DNA of 64,000 nucleotides from Trichocoleus sp. FACHB-40 (GTDB lineage Bacteria; Cyanobacteriota; Cyanobacteriia; Cyanobacteriales; FACHB-T130): NCBI RefSeq assembly GCF_014695915.1, contig NZ_JACJPF010000103.1, positions 62,001 to 126,000 of the forward strand, read 5' to 3'. Shown piece by piece: positions 41,619 to 50,217 of this stretch (position 1 is its first letter; each line of letters starts with the position of its first letter). The notes under the pieces were generated by a model. It saw only the letters and a program-made list of their open reading frames with translations, ran no database searches and was not told where the DNA came from. The position numbers and the translations under genes were made by a program.

Positions 41619-42383
41619 TCACGCTTCCGGTTCAATTCCCATAGCTCTTAATTGTGCTGCTAATCGCTCAGCGCGTTGGCGCTCAGCTTCCGCCCGCTGG
41701 CGCTCAGTTTCAGCGCGTTGGGTTTCCTGGTCAGCGCGTTCATCGCCAGTCAACAACAAATTACCTTGTGCATCCCACCAACGCAACCAAGGTAATTCTG
41801 TATTTTGATACTGTCCTTGCCAAATTCCCAACTCGACTCCAAGCGGTGAAATTGGATAGTGTCCCCGCTCATTTGCAGCTATGAGTTCATAGCGATTTTC
41901 TATCATGTGATAGACCTCAACACTGGCTTTATTTACTTCATAAATTCCGTAGAATGCCGGACGAATCACCTGTTCATAAACCCAAAATTTGCCAGTCATG
42001 GGTGTGGTGTCGCGTTCTTCTTGTCCATCCCCAGATACAAATTCCAACACAATCAACGGTGCAATATGTTCTTGCCACATGACATAAGAACGCCGAATTT
42101 GACCATTGAATGTAGGCGGGACATTTGGCACATAAAACCAGTCTGGTGCTTCTGCGCCTCGTTCTGGTGGTTCAGTAATGCGCCAGTAGATGCCTAAATC
42201 CTGTCCAATACAATAGTTTTCATCGGGATGACGTTGCTCTAGGATAGGTAGAATCGCACCAGTCAGTAAGATGCTTTGGGGATGCTCTTGCCAATTTTTC
42301 ACAAATGTGCCATCTGACTCTGGTAATTGCGTATGGTCAGGTAAGAGTAAACCTAACTCTGATTGTGTAGTAACGGAAGTCAT
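41619..42383 (-). CDS. Uma2 family (DUF820) protein, 2, with coiled-coil tail
   Basis: 254 residues. The Uma2 fold spans 15-205: EQRHPDENYCIGQDLGIYW, RGAEAPDWFYVPNVPP (Asp of the active site), SYVMWQEHIAPLIVLEFVSGDGQEERD (Glu) and GKFWVYEQVIRPAFYGIYEVNKASVEVY. The C-terminal 45 residues (RADQETQRAETERQRAEAERQRAERLAAQL) are a heptad-like, highly charged coiled coil encoded by imperfect repeats, ending in AMGIEPEA. The tail probably mediates oligomerisation. A paralogue with the same tail lies at 44876. Nuclease activity is inferred from the fold only. Confidence 0.82.
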   Translation of the reverse strand: MTSVTTQSELGLLLPDHTQLPESDGTFVKNWQEHPQSILLTGAILPILEQRHPDENYCIGQDLGIYWRITEPPERGAEAPDWFYVPNVPPTFNGQIRRSYVMWQEHIAPLIVLEFVSGDGQEERDTTPMTGKFWVYEQVIRPAFYGIYEVNKASVEVYHMIENRYELIAANERGHYPISPLGVELGIWQGQYQNTELPWLRWWDAQGNLLLTGDERADQETQRAETERQRAEAERQRAERLAAQLRAMGIEPEA

Positions 42384-42514
42384 AGCAGCATTATTAACTC
42401 TGATATAAGCTCATTGTAGGGAGCTATTAGCAAAATGAGGCTACTCGCCCTATTCCCTCTGCGGTTCGTTCCCTCTAAATAGCGCCATAATAAAATTAGA
42501 ATGCTATAAATACT

Positions 42515-42994
42515 ATGAAACTCAAAACGCTAGTTGCCGCGCTATCAGTGCTGTGTTTAACAACACCCGTACAAGCTGCAAATCCGGGACACGTAGATCG
42601 TTTACTAAAAACCAAAGAATGTTTAGGTTGTGATCTCAGCGGTGCTGATTTAAGCGGCGCTGACTTGAGAGATGCTAACCTGCAACGGGCAAACTTGACA
42701 AAAGCTAATTTGACAAAAGCAAATCTTGCGGGTGCTAATTTGTACGTAGCTAATTTAGATCGCGCCCAACTCCAGCAAGCTAACTTGCAAAATTCCTTTC
42801 TGAGATTTACTAACTTGCGCGGTGCCAACTTAGAAGGTGCTGACTTGCAACAGGCAGATATGAGATTTGCTAACTTAGCATACGCCAAGATGATAGATGC
42901 AAACTTGCTTGGTGTTAATCTGCAAAATGCTAATTTATACCTGGCCCAGCTAAGGGGAACTATACTGCAAGGTGTATTGGGAATTAATTACTAA
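42515..42994 (+). CDS. Exported pentapeptide-repeat protein
   Basis: 159 residues. A signal peptide (MKLKTLVAALSVLCLTTPVQA) is followed by CLGCDLSGADLSGADLRDANLQRANLTKANLTKANLAGANLYVANL and further A(D/N)LXX repeats to the C-terminus, about 20 in all. These fold as a right-handed quadrilateral beta-helix. Such secreted or lumenal pentapeptide proteins are typical of cyanobacteria and of unknown function. The preceding LLKTKECLGC is a common linker in this group. Directly after the stop a GGGAATT heptamer repeat begins. Confidence 0.85.
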   Translation: MKLKTLVAALSVLCLTTPVQAANPGHVDRLLKTKECLGCDLSGADLSGADLRDANLQRANLTKANLTKANLAGANLYVANLDRAQLQQANLQNSFLRFTNLRGANLEGADLQQADMRFANLAYAKMIDANLLGVNLQNANLYLAQLRGTILQGVLGINY

Positions 42995-42995
42995 A

Positions 42996-43025
42996 ATTGG
43001 GAATTGGGAATTGGGAATTGGGATT
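42996..43025. repeat. Short GGGAATT heptamer run (element E)
   Basis: Three to four tandem GGGAATT copies starting 2 bp after the pentapeptide gene. It is a minor relative of elements A to C. Confidence 0.75.
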
Positions 43026-43158
43026 AAAGTTAGTTAAAAGTTACTAATTACTGGCTCCTCACCTCCTAACTTTTCACTTTTCCATTAACAATTAACTTTC
43101 CCGATTTTAAGATGTAGATTGTCGAATTGATTCCCGCTCTAAAGAGCACATTTGTTGA

Positions 43159-43248
43159 TATAGCAGTCCTAAACGAGTTATGAAATATTTTTTCCTCTGT
43201 AGCGTTCTCGCCTGTCCTACAGTTTACAAATGAAATAGGACTGCTATA
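43159..43248. repeat. 90-bp MITE-like element
   Basis: TATAGCAGTCCTA (43159-43171) and TAGGACTGCTATA (43236-43248) are perfect 13-bp terminal inverted repeats around a non-coding centre. With heptamer element E it fills the 331-bp spacer before the M15-like gene. Confidence 0.8.
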
Positions 43249-43325
43249 ACTTTCCTACTATCTCGTAATAAAAGAGTTTTGAGTGTTAAGTTTGAATTGA
43301 AGGCTGTTTAAACTCATAACTCTCC

Positions 43326-43952
43326 CTAACGGGGATATGGTGCTTGCCAGCGGCGGCGGGGGCCAATATCTAGATGAACCATGTAGGGTACATAAAGGTA
43401 CGTACCTAAACCGCCCTCCCACCAATCCAACATCTGAGCCAGTTGAGGACCAGTGTAGCCCTCCACCCAGAAATCAACAGCTCCTCCCATGACATACTCT
43501 TTCTTCGACGCTCCATTGAGCTTAAAACCGAAGGGTTGATGATGATACCAGCTGGTGATGCGGAAAGGCTTGCCAATTTGGTCTCTAATAACTTGTAGCT
43601 GCTCGGCTAGGGTGATAATATTTTGGACGATTTCTTTGTTTTCGGGGAGGTGGCGATCGCCATTAGGAATCGCTGCTGCCCAAGTAATATCGCCCCCTGG
43701 AATAATCGGATCGTCTAAACGAATTTTATCCGAGTAGCTTGCTAGATCAAGGATTTCACTGGTTTGTTTTTTAGGTACGGCGATCGCTTCCGCGTGAATT
43801 TCTGGGGTGGGCCCACTTAGCAAAGCTTGGTGAAATTTCTCTAACTCCTCTGGGTGCTTATCGTGCAACCATTGTTCTAGCTCATCAATGGCTTGATTTT
43901 GATGATCTAAATTTTGATAAAACTTAAAGGCGTTCCTCAGTTTGAATTCCAT
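43326..43952 (-). CDS. M15-type peptidase homologue lacking a zinc ligand
   Basis: 208 residues. Residues 1-45 contain one copy of a helical module (AFKFYQNLDHQNQAIDELEQWLH) that is repeated four times in the larger paralogue at 47164. Residues 75-208 match the peptidase M15A C-terminal domain: ITWAAAIPNGDRHLPEN, FRITSWYHHQPFGFKLNGASK, GGAVDFWVEGYTGPQLAQML and VHLDIGPRRRW. In the active paralogue the first zinc ligand is the His of SRHIVGDAIDF; here the aligned residue is Tyr (KEYVMGGAVDF), while the later Asp and His (VHLD) remain. It may therefore bind peptidoglycan without cutting it. No signal peptide is visible. Confidence 0.75.
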   Translation of the reverse strand: MEFKLRNAFKFYQNLDHQNQAIDELEQWLHDKHPEELEKFHQALLSGPTPEIHAEAIAVPKKQTSEILDLASYSDKIRLDDPIIPGGDITWAAAIPNGDRHLPENKEIVQNIITLAEQLQVIRDQIGKPFRITSWYHHQPFGFKLNGASKKEYVMGGAVDFWVEGYTGPQLAQMLDWWEGGLGTYLYVPYMVHLDIGPRRRWQAPYPR

Positions 43953-44196
43953 ATCGATCGATCCCTCCAGCGGGCAATTCCCTGATACCAGCCTACCGCG
44001 CTACCGTACCAGTATCTTCAGGTAAATGTAATAAATAGCAATCGCATTCCCAACCCACTTGTGGAGAGACGTTGTAGACATGGGCAATCTGCTTTACAGC
44101 CCTTTACATCTTGCAAAATGGCACAATCACATCAGCTTAGCGTCTTCAAGGCTTAGCGAAGTAAACTAAAGCAACACTATATCAAGGGAGGAAAAA

Positions 44197-44772
44197 GTGA
44201 TAGATAAACATCAGCAGATGAAAGTTAATAATGTTTGGCTTGAGGGTTTTAAAACAGTTGGACTAAGCCTAATTTTTGCCTTTGGTTTTCGCACCTTTGT
44301 TGCCGAAAGTCGCTATGTTGCTTCCGGATCTATGTTGCCTACCTTGGAAGTTAACGATCGCGTGATGGCGGATAAGGTAAGTTATCACTTTGAAAATCCT
44401 CAGCGTGGCGACATTGTGTTGTTTTCACCCACAGAAAAGCTACAACAACAAAATTTCCACGATACATTTATTAAACGTGCGATCGGGTTGCCAGGAGAAA
44501 AGGTAGAAATCAAAGCCGGAAGAGTTTATATAAATGACCAACTTTTGCGGGAAAACTATATTGGAGATACTAAGGGGGAAGATTGGGGTCCAGTTATTGT
44601 ACCGGCTAATTCTTATTTAGTATTGGGTGACAACCGCAAAGATAGTTATGATGGTCGCTACTGGGGTTTTGTACCACGCGATCGCATCATCGGTAAAGCA
44701 TTTGTGCGCTTCTGGCCTTTCGACCGTTTGGGCAAATTGAAGCCAAATTTTGCTAATACTTCTGCTAGGTGA
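44197..44772 (+). CDS. lepB: Signal peptidase I
   Basis: 191 residues. Start GTG 44197, set by AAGGGAGG 6 nt upstream; an internal ATG at 44218 is the alternative. Type I signal peptidase that removes signal peptides at the outer face of the membrane. One N-terminal transmembrane segment (LEGFKTVGLSLIFAFGFRTFV), then box B with catalytic Ser in SGSMLPTL, box C, box D with the catalytic Lys in FIKRAIGLPGEKV, and box E GDNRKDSYDGRYWGFVP. A short C-terminal tail follows. Full family length for cyanobacteria. Confidence 0.95.
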   Translation: MIDKHQQMKVNNVWLEGFKTVGLSLIFAFGFRTFVAESRYVASGSMLPTLEVNDRVMADKVSYHFENPQRGDIVLFSPTEKLQQQNFHDTFIKRAIGLPGEKVEIKAGRVYINDQLLRENYIGDTKGEDWGPVIVPANSYLVLGDNRKDSYDGRYWGFVPRDRIIGKAFVRFWPFDRLGKLKPNFANTSAR

Positions 44773-44875
44773 AATCAGACGCGATCGCTCCAGTAAGAAA
44801 ACGCTTTATTGCCAGGCAGAAAACCCTGATTACTTTGCTAAAATGCAAGCAATTAGGATAAAAGAGAAGTCTTAT

Positions 44876-45643
44876 ATGGTACAGTACAATCCGTTACAGT
44901 ACCTTTCCACAGAGGAGGATCTGCCCAACTCGGACAATACCCCTGTGGATAACGAATTTCAACTTTTGATTCCTCATCTGCTGCGCGTCATCCTATGTCT
45001 ATTATGGGCAAACCGCACGGACTGGTTTTTTGGGATCAATATGGGAGTTTATTATGACCCCCAACAGCCAGCAATTGTACCGGATGGTTTCTTAAGTTTA
45101 GGAGTACCGCGACACAAGAGTAACCGAGGAAGACTCAGCTATTTAATTTGGCAAGAACAGGTTGTCCCCCAGTTTGTCTTAGAATATGTTTCCCAAACAA
45201 AAGGCGGGGAATATGACGACAAAATGACCAAATATGCCAGCATCGGGGCGCTGTATTACGTTATCTACAACCCTGATTACTGGCGGCGGGACAAGCATGA
45301 TCCTTTTGAAGTTTATCGGTTAGAAAATGGGGTTTATATCCGACAGTTTGGCAACCCAGTATGGATACCAGAAATTGATTTAGGCATTGGGTACGAGTCG
45401 GGGACGCATCATGGTTGGACTCGTGATTGGCTCTACTGGTATGACCAGAACGGAAACCGCTTCCCTGCTCCTGAGAATGTCATTGAACAGGAACGCCAAC
45501 GCGCTGAAACTGAACGTCAACGTGCTGAAACTGAACGTCAACGTGCTGAAACTGAACGCGAACGTGCTGAGGGCGTTCAACAGCAGCTTGCAGAGTTAAT
45601 GGCTAAGTTACAAGAACGGGGAATTAATCCCGATGACCTTTAG
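44876..45643 (+). CDS. Uma2 family (DUF820) protein, 3, with repeated coiled-coil tail
   Basis: 255 residues from ATG 44876, which has AGAGAAG 6 nt upstream; frames starting at 44750 or 44843 are longer but overlap lepB or lack a site. Uma2 core: LPHLLRVILCLLWANRTDWFFGINMG, QPAIVPDGFLSLGVPR (Asp), LSYLIWQEQVVPQFVLEYVSQTKGGEYDDKM (Glu), KYASIGALYYVIYNPDYW (Lys). The C-terminus holds four 21-bp DNA repeats that encode QRAETER units and make a charged coiled coil, ending QERGINPDDL. The tail is homologous to that of the Uma2 gene at 41619. Role unknown. Confidence 0.82.
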   Translation: MVQYNPLQYLSTEEDLPNSDNTPVDNEFQLLIPHLLRVILCLLWANRTDWFFGINMGVYYDPQQPAIVPDGFLSLGVPRHKSNRGRLSYLIWQEQVVPQFVLEYVSQTKGGEYDDKMTKYASIGALYYVIYNPDYWRRDKHDPFEVYRLENGVYIRQFGNPVWIPEIDLGIGYESGTHHGWTRDWLYWYDQNGNRFPAPENVIEQERQRAETERQRAETERQRAETERERAEGVQQQLAELMAKLQERGINPDDL

Positions 45644-45687
45644 ATAGCGCGATCGCGTTGCTACTTGATGACGAATGCGATCGCTCA

Positions 45688-45960
45688 TTAATTCCATAAC
45701 AACTCAAAGGGAATTGGGCGATATTTTTTTATGTTTTCATAATGTACGCTTTCCACTAATTTGTGCCAGTAAAGTATTAAATCGTTATGCTGTTCCTCTA
45801 AATTACAATCAAATTCAATTAGTATATTATGCGCTTCCTTCCCTACTTGAGATTTAGCATAACTTAATGTACTCCAAATATCACTAATTTGAATTATGTC
45901 CTCAACAGTTTTACCTTGATGACTAATTATTAGGAGTTCATAGGTTTTTCCATCTACCAT
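45688..45960 (-). CDS. Uncharacterised 90-residue protein
   Basis: MVDGKTYELLIISHQGKTVEDIIQISDIWSTLSYAKSQVGKEAHNILIEFDCNLEEQHNDLILYWHKLVES, then a short tail. No motif, signal peptide or membrane segment is recognised. The composition is AT-rich and the next upstream sequence is a decayed reading frame of similar style, so the region looks like accessory DNA. A divergent HIP1-containing spacer separates it from the Uma2 gene. Confidence 0.5.
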   Translation of the reverse strand: MVDGKTYELLIISHQGKTVEDIIQISDIWSTLSYAKSQVGKEAHNILIEFDCNLEEQHNDLILYWHKLVESVHYENIKKYRPIPFELLWN

Positions 45961-46031
45961 TCTTGATTACTCGTTTTTCTTAATGCGGATGGTAGGACAG
46001 TGATAATTTATAATTTTACTTCAGCTTAAAT

Positions 46032-46205
46032 TTATGACAACTCTAAACCAGTATATTTAATAAGGTAATATCCTTCTGTAGCGTCCTTTTTTAAAATGCT
46101 GGTGTAGCCAAGCCATTTGTAACAATCCAAAGTGTACTGATCTTTAAATATATCGTATTCTTCTGGGGCAATCGAATTGGGAAAGTTATCATCAAACTGT
46201 TCCCA
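46032..46205 (-). pseudogene. Decayed reading frame fragment
   Basis: The minus strand reads WEQFDDNFPNSIAPEEYDIF and on to GYYLIKYTGLELS-stop (57 codons) with no start codon and an in-frame TAA just upstream (46206-46208). The composition is protein-like, with no function recognised. It lies in the 404-bp stretch before the HAD gene; the rest of that stretch (45961-46031 and 46206-46364) shows nothing. Confidence 0.5.
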
Positions 46206-46364
46206 TTAGGGACACCAGAATTATAAGCACAAATAGCTAACTACCAAAGTTAAGGGCGAACAAATGAAGCCTGGGTCGGCTGGCTTTTAAGGCAGAAAGG
46301 GCAGTTTTTGTACGCGAAAGTCCGAAAGTAATAGGAATGCAGACTACAAAAATTCTATCCCACT

Positions 46365-47105
46365 CTACTTTAAAAGTAATTTCGCTAATTCACAAAATCC
46401 CTCGCCTTCGGCAAACTTGGTAATGTAAGCGGGTTTATGAATTAACTGATTGGCATACTCTAAAACATTTGCCACACCAACAGAAACGGGAAAATATTGA
46501 GGATTAAATAAACTTTCATCGTTGGGACTATCGCCAACTGTGACAACTTGTTCTGGTGGGTATTGAGGGAAGTGATGGGTTAATACTTGCAGCAACCCAG
46601 TTGCTTTATCTTGTTGCTTTGGTTTGATGTGACACTGTATGGAACTGTAGGTAAAACTCCAGCCCAATTCTTGACAAAATGCGTTTATGGTTTGCAGATC
46701 ATCGGGTGTCAGTTCGCGATTATCAAATGTCCAATCGGTGATGCGAAAACGATTGTCACCAGATTCTTGAAGATAAGGAAATTTAGATTTGAGTTGGTCA
46801 AAAATATGATAAAGCTGTTGTCTGTGGGCGACAATATCAGGAATGGGGGTTAAAGTTACTGGGGTTTCGGTGCCAGATGGGTAGAATAAACCGCCGTTTT
46901 CTGCTAATGCACCCGCAATTGGCAATATCGCGCTTAAACCACTCATCCAGCCAGCGGAACGCCCGGTGACAATCAGCACGGGAATGCTGGCATCTGCTAA
47001 ATTTTCTAAAGCTTGGAGTAAACTTGCGGTAAACTTGCCTTGGCTCGTCAAGGTGCCATCCATGTCGGTTGCAACTAGACGAACATTTTTCAAGTAATTC
47101 TTCAT
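46365..47105 (-). CDS. HAD-IIB family phosphatase
   Basis: About 246 residues from ATG 47105 (MKNYLKNVRLVATDMDGTLT); an ATG at 47138 would add 11 residues. HAD superfamily, subfamily IIB (Cof/sucrose-phosphate-phosphatase-like). Motif I DMDGTLTS near residue 14, motif II VTGRS near 49, a cap insert with phosphate-substrate strands (RQQLYHIFDQL, FRITDWTFDN), motif III Lys in QQDKATGLLQVLTHHF, and motif IV GDSPNDESLF near 196. The enzyme should dephosphorylate a phosphorylated sugar or similar small molecule in the cytoplasm. The specific substrate is unknown. Divergent from the M15 gene by about 58 bp. Confidence 0.85.
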   Translation of the reverse strand: MKNYLKNVRLVATDMDGTLTSQGKFTASLLQALENLADASIPVLIVTGRSAGWMSGLSAILPIAGALAENGGLFYPSGTETPVTLTPIPDIVAHRQQLYHIFDQLKSKFPYLQESGDNRFRITDWTFDNRELTPDDLQTINAFCQELGWSFTYSSIQCHIKPKQQDKATGLLQVLTHHFPQYPPEQVVTVGDSPNDESLFNPQYFPVSVGVANVLEYANQLIHKPAYITKFAEGEGFCELAKLLLK

Positions 47106-47163
47106 ATTAGCTTGATGAAGCGGTAGGAAAGTGATCATAAAGTGGTTTTAGTGGGAAAAAAAA

Positions 47164-48903
47164 ATGGCTATGCCAACACTGACACCAAACCAGCGCAATT
47201 ACTACTATCTTTTAGAAGCGGAACGCACGGGCATCCACAAGCCGATTTTGGCAGCGCTTTATCAAGTACACTCTTCACCGTCGCTATCGGACACAGAAAA
47301 GGGGCTGGGCATCTCTCCGGCTAACCGGATTCCTTTGGAAGAGGTAGATTCTTTTCCGAAACAGGTGCAATATGCGGCTAATACTATTGGAAGTCTGTGC
47401 AACAGTTTAGTTGTTCAGGGGTGGAAAGGTGCCGAAATGTGGGATGTGGAAAAAGGTCGTTATAGCGATCGCTTCCTTCAATCTGTCGCTGCTGGTTATG
47501 TACCATCTGCCAGCGAACCCACGGCGGCGCTTTTGGAAGCAAGTAACGCTGATGCGCTACTGCAAGCTTACCTGAAAGACATGGCTATAGATTTTTCGGT
47601 GGCAGGCTTGCCGGAAAATCTTGCTTATCTGGATCAGGCGTTAGTAAGTTTGGTGGAACGTGTTGCTGATTACTATATAGGCTTGCCTCAACAACGGGAT
47701 GCGGTGCTGGAAGCGGTGCGGATATGGCATCACTTGGATACCAGGAAAGATGCGATCGCAAAGCTTTCCGCAGCATCTTTGCAGAAGATCCCCCCAACCC
47801 CCGTTGAAAATGGGGACTTTTCTCCCCCCTTTCCAAGGGGGGTTAGGGGGGATCAAGCCTTAGCTGAAGACAACTTCGATGAATCGGCGCTAGATATTCC
47901 CCTGAAGCAATTTATCCAGCAAGTTGCCCAAAATTACTCTGGTTATCCGTATCAACGGGAAGCACTGCTGCGCCTAACTCAGCTGTGGCGACAACTCCAG
48001 TCGCGGGAAGATGCGATCGCATCTTTGAACAACACGTCCGCCGAAACTGGAATCAAAATAATTGATCCCGCACTGATTGCCTTTGTGCAGTTTATCCCCC
48101 AGTATTATCAAGGAACGGGAACCCAACGCCATGCCCTCACCGAGTTATTGCGACTCTGGCGGAAATTAGACTCGCGTGCGGCGGCGCTGGCGGCTTTGGG
48201 CATCGATCCCCAAATGTTGGGTAGCAGTACCGCAGATCGCACTACCTTCTCTCATCTTGCCGTCCAGTTGGACAATGAATTACTAGAGTTTGTCCGCCGT
48301 TTGCCTATTGAATATAAAGAACTGGATTACCAACGGGAAGCTTTAATTCGTCTGGTTCAACTTTGGCGCAATGTGACTAGAGATCAAGCCATCCGTTCCC
48401 TGTTCGACGATCTCAAACGCATAGATAAGGCGCGGAAAGATTCCCCGGATTCTCCACCCAAGCCAATGCCAGTTATCTTTAAAGAGCGTCCCGAACACTG
48501 GACGCTAGAAAATATTCAACTGTCGGCTGCGATTGTGCCGGATGGCAACTTTACCTGGGCAGAAGCTACCTCTGGAGGTATCTGGATGCCACCCAATCAA
48601 GAGACTTTAGATGCGATCGTCCGGATTGCTAAAATGGCACAGAAAGCACGCGATCGCATTGGACGGCCAATCTTAATCGCCAGCTGGTATCGACCACCAG
48701 CCATTAATCGAGCGCTTGGTGGCGCATTATACAGCCGTCATATTGTTGGGGATGCAATAGACTTCACCTGCGAAGGGCTTTCTGGCGCTCAACTTTATTG
48801 GTTCCTCGACCCCTGGTGGTCTGGTGGCTTGGGCCGCTACACCCGATTTCCAAACCTATGCCATATTGATGCGCGATGTTACCGCACGCGGTGGCAAAAC
48901 TAA
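47164..48903 (+). CDS. M15-type D-Ala-D-Ala carboxypeptidase with four helical repeats
   Basis: 579 residues. The N-terminal part (1-140) is followed by four copies of a 45-55-residue helical module containing FxxxxYxxLxYQRxALxxLxQLWRxLxxRxxAIxxL, at about 148-202, 238-285, 300-345 and 365-415. The C-terminal M15A domain (about 440-579) retains the zinc triad: SRHIVGDAIDF (His and Asp) and LCHIDARCYRTRW (His). It probably trims peptidoglycan peptides. No signal peptide is seen, so export is unclear. Between repeats 1 and 2, residues 208-231 are encoded by a 68-bp palindromic repeat element inserted in frame, unlike the short linker between the other repeats. Confidence 0.85.
   Translation: MAMPTLTPNQRNYYYLLEAERTGIHKPILAALYQVHSSPSLSDTEKGLGISPANRIPLEEVDSFPKQVQYAANTIGSLCNSLVVQGWKGAEMWDVEKGRYSDRFLQSVAAGYVPSASEPTAALLEASNADALLQAYLKDMAIDFSVAGLPENLAYLDQALVSLVERVADYYIGLPQQRDAVLEAVRIWHHLDTRKDAIAKLSAASLQKIPPTPVENGDFSPPFPRGVRGDQALAEDNFDESALDIPLKQFIQQVAQNYSGYPYQREALLRLTQLWRQLQSREDAIASLNNTSAETGIKIIDPALIAFVQFIPQYYQGTGTQRHALTELLRLWRKLDSRAAALAALGIDPQMLGSSTADRTTFSHLAVQLDNELLEFVRRLPIEYKELDYQREALIRLVQLWRNVTRDQAIRSLFDDLKRIDKARKDSPDSPPKPMPVIFKERPEHWTLENIQLSAAIVPDGNFTWAEATSGGIWMPPNQETLDAIVRIAKMAQKARDRIGRPILIASWYRPPAINRALGGALYSRHIVGDAIDFTCEGLSGAQLYWFLDPWWSGGLGRYTRFPNLCHIDARCYRTRWQN
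47787..47854. repeat. GATC-bounded palindromic element inside the M15 gene
   Basis: GATCCCCCCAACCCCCG ... AAGGGGGGTTAGGGGGGATC, 68 bp, with inverted ends and an inner CCCCCCTTTCCAAGGGGGG palindrome. The same style of element as 18528-18726 and 22613-22690, but here it lies inside an open reading frame. Confidence 0.8.
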
Positions 48904-48995
48904 ATCAATAAAAATGGAAAATTAAATTATTTTTCATTTTTAACTTTTACTTTGGGCATCCTGATAATAGACATCAATTTCTAGCCGTAGCCTAT

Positions 48996-49802
48996 ATGTC
49001 CACTCCCATCATTTTTGTAGACGCTCTTTTAGCTCAAACCCCTGCTAAGAAGACTCAACTCCCAGCCAAAAAAACTCAAACCGCACAACAAGCAGCCGCA
49101 GCTGCTAACCCTCAACCACCGTCAATCTGGATGTTCACCACCGGAGGACTGGCTTTACTGCTAGTTGCTGGGGGAGTATTTGTCAAGATCAAATCTAATG
49201 AGATAGCAAAGAGAGCCAAGTTACAAGATTTTAAAATCAAAGACCTCCAGAAAAAGTTAAAGTTGGCGCTTGATTCTATTCATAGAATGGAAAGCAATCC
49301 TGACTTGGTTAACTCGCGGGAGTTTAACTTAGACTACCTGAGAATGCGAATGGAGGAGGAGGTGTTTCATTTTGCGGTCGTCAATCAAATTAAAGTTAAA
49401 GTTAAAGAACTAATCACTTTAGCTCTTCGTCCGACTCAAGCATCACAAGCAGCGGTTGGAATTGCTAGTACGCAAGCTCGTCAAGTGGATGAAATCTTTG
49501 ATGTTGCTTATGAGACGGGAGAAGGCACAAAGCGCTCTAAACGGGTGCTTTTCCGCATCCAAATTAAGTTAATGAAATTACCTACTCAGGCTACTTCTGC
49601 TACGATTAGCCAAATTATTGACTGTATCGAAACATTCCTCTCTCCAGCAGACGATCACGATACTTGGCAACCAACAATTCAGGGGCGCATTGTAAAACTA
49701 AATTGGGATCAGAAGGCAAAGCCAACACCTCTGTTGGTGCTAGAGCAATTAAGCGATGGGGTAAATGTGAGTTTTCGCACGAAGCGGGCTGCTGGTACTT
49801 AA
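48996..49802 (+). CDS. Membrane-anchored uncharacterised protein
   Basis: 268 residues. An N-terminal Ala/Gln/Lys-rich segment (TPAKKTQLPAKKTQTAQQAAAAANP) precedes one transmembrane helix (IWMFTTGGLALLLVAGGVFVKI, about 45-66), then a charged coiled-coil helix (AKLQDFKIKDLQKKLKLALDSIH) and a soluble domain to the C-terminus with strands such as KRVLFRIQIKLMKL and IVKLNWDQKA. No catalytic motif is recognised. The domain resembles other single-pass cyanobacterial proteins of unknown function. An unrelated divergent spacer follows. Confidence 0.65.
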   Translation: MSTPIIFVDALLAQTPAKKTQLPAKKTQTAQQAAAAANPQPPSIWMFTTGGLALLLVAGGVFVKIKSNEIAKRAKLQDFKIKDLQKKLKLALDSIHRMESNPDLVNSREFNLDYLRMRMEEEVFHFAVVNQIKVKVKELITLALRPTQASQAAVGIASTQARQVDEIFDVAYETGEGTKRSKRVLFRIQIKLMKLPTQATSATISQIIDCIETFLSPADDHDTWQPTIQGRIVKLNWDQKAKPTPLLVLEQLSDGVNVSFRTKRAAGT

Positions 49803-50217
49803 TTTTCCTCGTTAAAAGGCTCAGCCTGGGAATGCTATTACTGAGGTGCCTCATGTGTGGGGGAGACACAGCGATCACTCTAGTTATTAATAGTAGGGGA
49901 TAGTTAAGCGATGCAACCCAACAAAATCCTGATAAAGTTGGGTAACGCGCACCTCAACCATTTCCTACAATTAACCAAACATTTTATGATAGACGGGGTA
50001 CTACAATTATTCTTAACTGAACCGTATTGTGCTATATATGCAATAGTTTCTAATCTAAAATTGGATTAGCTCAGCTTGGTTATCGAGCGATCCGCTCAAG
50101 ACTTTAGTCTGGCGTTACACAAACAAAGCCTGTATAATCAAGCCTGCCAACGCTACGGCTTCGTTTGCGGAGCATTGACCGCAACAGGAGTGTGGGCATA
50201 CTATTGGATGAACCCTT
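49803..50217. other. Intergenic region without a gene
   Basis: 415 bp before the formylglutathione hydrolase. It holds an AAGGCTCAGCCTGGGAATGC palindrome-type repeat (about 49815-49835) and a D-arm-like GCTCAGCTTGGTTATCGAGC (50069-50088). No tRNA fold could be completed and no ORF is supported. Confidence 0.5.

Noticed and set aside
50062-50140. Possible tRNA with D-arm-like GCTCAGCTTGGTTATCGAGC
   Set aside because: No anticodon stem, T-loop GGTTCGA-type sequence or acceptor pairing can be completed.
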